Below are positions 63,014 to 64,000 of a stretch of DNA of 64,000 bases, piece by piece. The notes beneath the pieces were generated by a model that did no database searches, was not told the origin of the DNA, and worked only from the letters and a program-made list of their open reading frames with translations. Every line of letters starts with the position of its first letter. Within the stretch, counting starts at the first letter, position 1. A program made the position numbers and the translations under genes. The stretch is from Halocaridina rubra (taxonomy: Eukaryota > Arthropoda > Malacostraca > Decapoda > Atyidae). The stretch covers positions 28,871-92,870 of the forward strand of contig JAXCGZ010021031.1 in NCBI GenBank assembly GCA_037179515.1, read 5' to 3'.

Positions 63014-63330
63014 GTGACATTAGGAAAGGCAAAAAAAAACATAATATTAAGTCTACCCTCATCGAGTCTGGGCACTAATAAAACATAAAGAGAAATAGAG
63101 ATGGGGCGTATTGTGACTTGTCAGATGTGAAGGGATGATAAGACATGTGTAACGAATATCCAAGAATATTCGGTGTTGATGAAGCCATAGAAAGTTTGAA
63201 GCTTCGCAAGAAAACTTCTTTGCAGGATATAAGGAAGCCCTTTTTTTTTTAGTGTAAGAATAGCTGAAGACTGGAATTCGCTAAGCGAGGAGGTAGTTAA
63301 TGCTAACTCAATTCATAAGGACAAATATGA
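62766..63330 (+). pseudogene. LINE C-terminal region interrupted by an element A-prime insertion
   Basis: 'RYKERLRELDLPSLVDRRMR' and 'DRDRYFDMAASRTRGQC' at 62785-62945, then (ATT)n plus a reversed element A-prime tail (62950-63180), then the LINE resumes (KLRKKTSLQD..., EDWNSLSEEVVNANSIHK) at 63186-63320. Confidence 0.65.
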
Positions 63331-63368
63331 AAAGAATAATTCATTTGCTTGTTTAACGACTTATAAGG

Positions 63369-63369
63369 A

Positions 63370-63400
<31 letters not shown>

Positions 63401-63401
63401 G

Positions 63402-63478
<77 letters not shown>
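63369..63478. repeat. (GA)n microsatellite with GG interruptions
   Basis: Interrupted at several points by 'gagg'. Confidence 0.9.
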
Positions 63479-63479
<1 letters not shown>

Positions 63480-63775
63480 AATTTTTAAGGGAAGAAGAAG
63501 AAATAACGAAGAAGATTCTCCCAATGACGTCATAGGATATGAAAGCCCTTCGGAGGTACTCCAGCCCTCTCTAGCTCATTCCAGGAATGAAATGGGGGAT
63601 GACAGGAATCTTGACTGGAATTCTGCATTCCAAACAGATTCTAAAAACCCATTTTGAAATGTCGTGCGTCAGGAATGTTAAGTTCTCATACTCTTAAATT
63701 CGCATTTTTTAAAGCATAAAAAATTTAAATGTTTGTGACCTACATATCGATTTTGTGTCTGTGCGTGTGTGTGTA

Positions 63776-63866
63776 TGCATGCAAGCATGTATATATGAAT
63801 GTATGTATGTACGTATGCATGTATGTATGCATGTATGTATGTATGCATGTAAGTATGTATGTATCA
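63776..63866. repeat. (GTAT)n/(GCAT)n microsatellite
   Basis: Variable tetranucleotide run 'atgtatgtatgcatgtatgt'. Confidence 0.85.
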
Positions 63867-63888
63867 GTTTATTTATTTATATATGTAT

Positions 63889-64000
63889 TAAGACTGTCCA
63901 GGACAGTTCGATGTTAAAGTCTTCCTTCAGTTACGGTTCTCTTTCTATGCCTACATCAACACCCAATATTCTTGAATATTCGTTACACATGTCTTATTAT
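63889..64000 (+). repeat. Element A-prime copy, cut by window end
   Basis: 'gactgtccaggacagttcga' to 'cgttacacatgtcttattat', as in 480-590 and 29350-29460. Confidence 0.75.

Overview
This is eukaryotic DNA, most likely from an arthropod and probably a decapod crustacean. I infer this from intron-containing genes, very long (TA)n, (GA/TC)n and (AAT/ATT)n microsatellites, several tRNA-derived SINE families packed densely together, LINE fragments, and short runs of the arthropod telomere-type motif TTAGG/CCTAA. There is no rRNA, no CRISPR array, no operon, and no canonical tRNA gene that I would call. SINE, MITE and element names below (SINE-1 to SINE-4, MITE-1, MITE-2, element A, E, X, Y, Z) are coined here.

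Layout. (1) Positions 47-3838, plus strand: the last four coding exons of the mitotic kinase Greatwall/MASTL; the 5' part lies outside the window. (2) Positions 8768-6086, minus strand: a two-exon gene for an unusual protein with an alpha-crystallin-like domain, seven perfect-period 19-residue repeats and a C-terminal membrane anchor. Its first exon carries an in-frame TGA. (3) Positions 9.7-15.5 kb: repeat-rich DNA with a foldback DNA element, a 512-codon LINE reverse-transcriptase ORF and two long hairpins. (4) Positions 15.5-21.2 kb: no convincing gene, only repeats. (5) Positions 21.3-49.1 kb: three paralogous genes for small secreted proteins, A (27708-21294, minus), B (39855-33578, minus) and C (43392-49129, plus). 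They share intron phases 1-2-0-0-2. Their helical domain resembles domain I, the pore-forming helical bundle, of bacterial Cry delta-endotoxins, and a conserved three-cysteine motif follows it. (6) Positions 49.4-64 kb: no recognised gene apart from one doubtful exon near 57.6 kb; minisatellites, SINEs and LINE ends.

The A/B/C cluster is the item of greatest interest. Exon phases and coding lengths agree almost base for base among the three copies, the residues diverge, each has a signal peptide, and each appears to have an intron just before the ATG. That points to a functional, duplicating secreted family. The Cry-like reading comes from recognising the pattern of helices, not from a database search. 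The genes do not form a pathway with MASTL or the alpha-crystallin-like gene; they are simply neighbours.

Limits: exon borders were found by eye from splice signals, frame and paralogue agreement. Repeat borders are approximate to about 5-10 bases. Many short ORFs are microsatellite translations or SINE shadows and are omitted.
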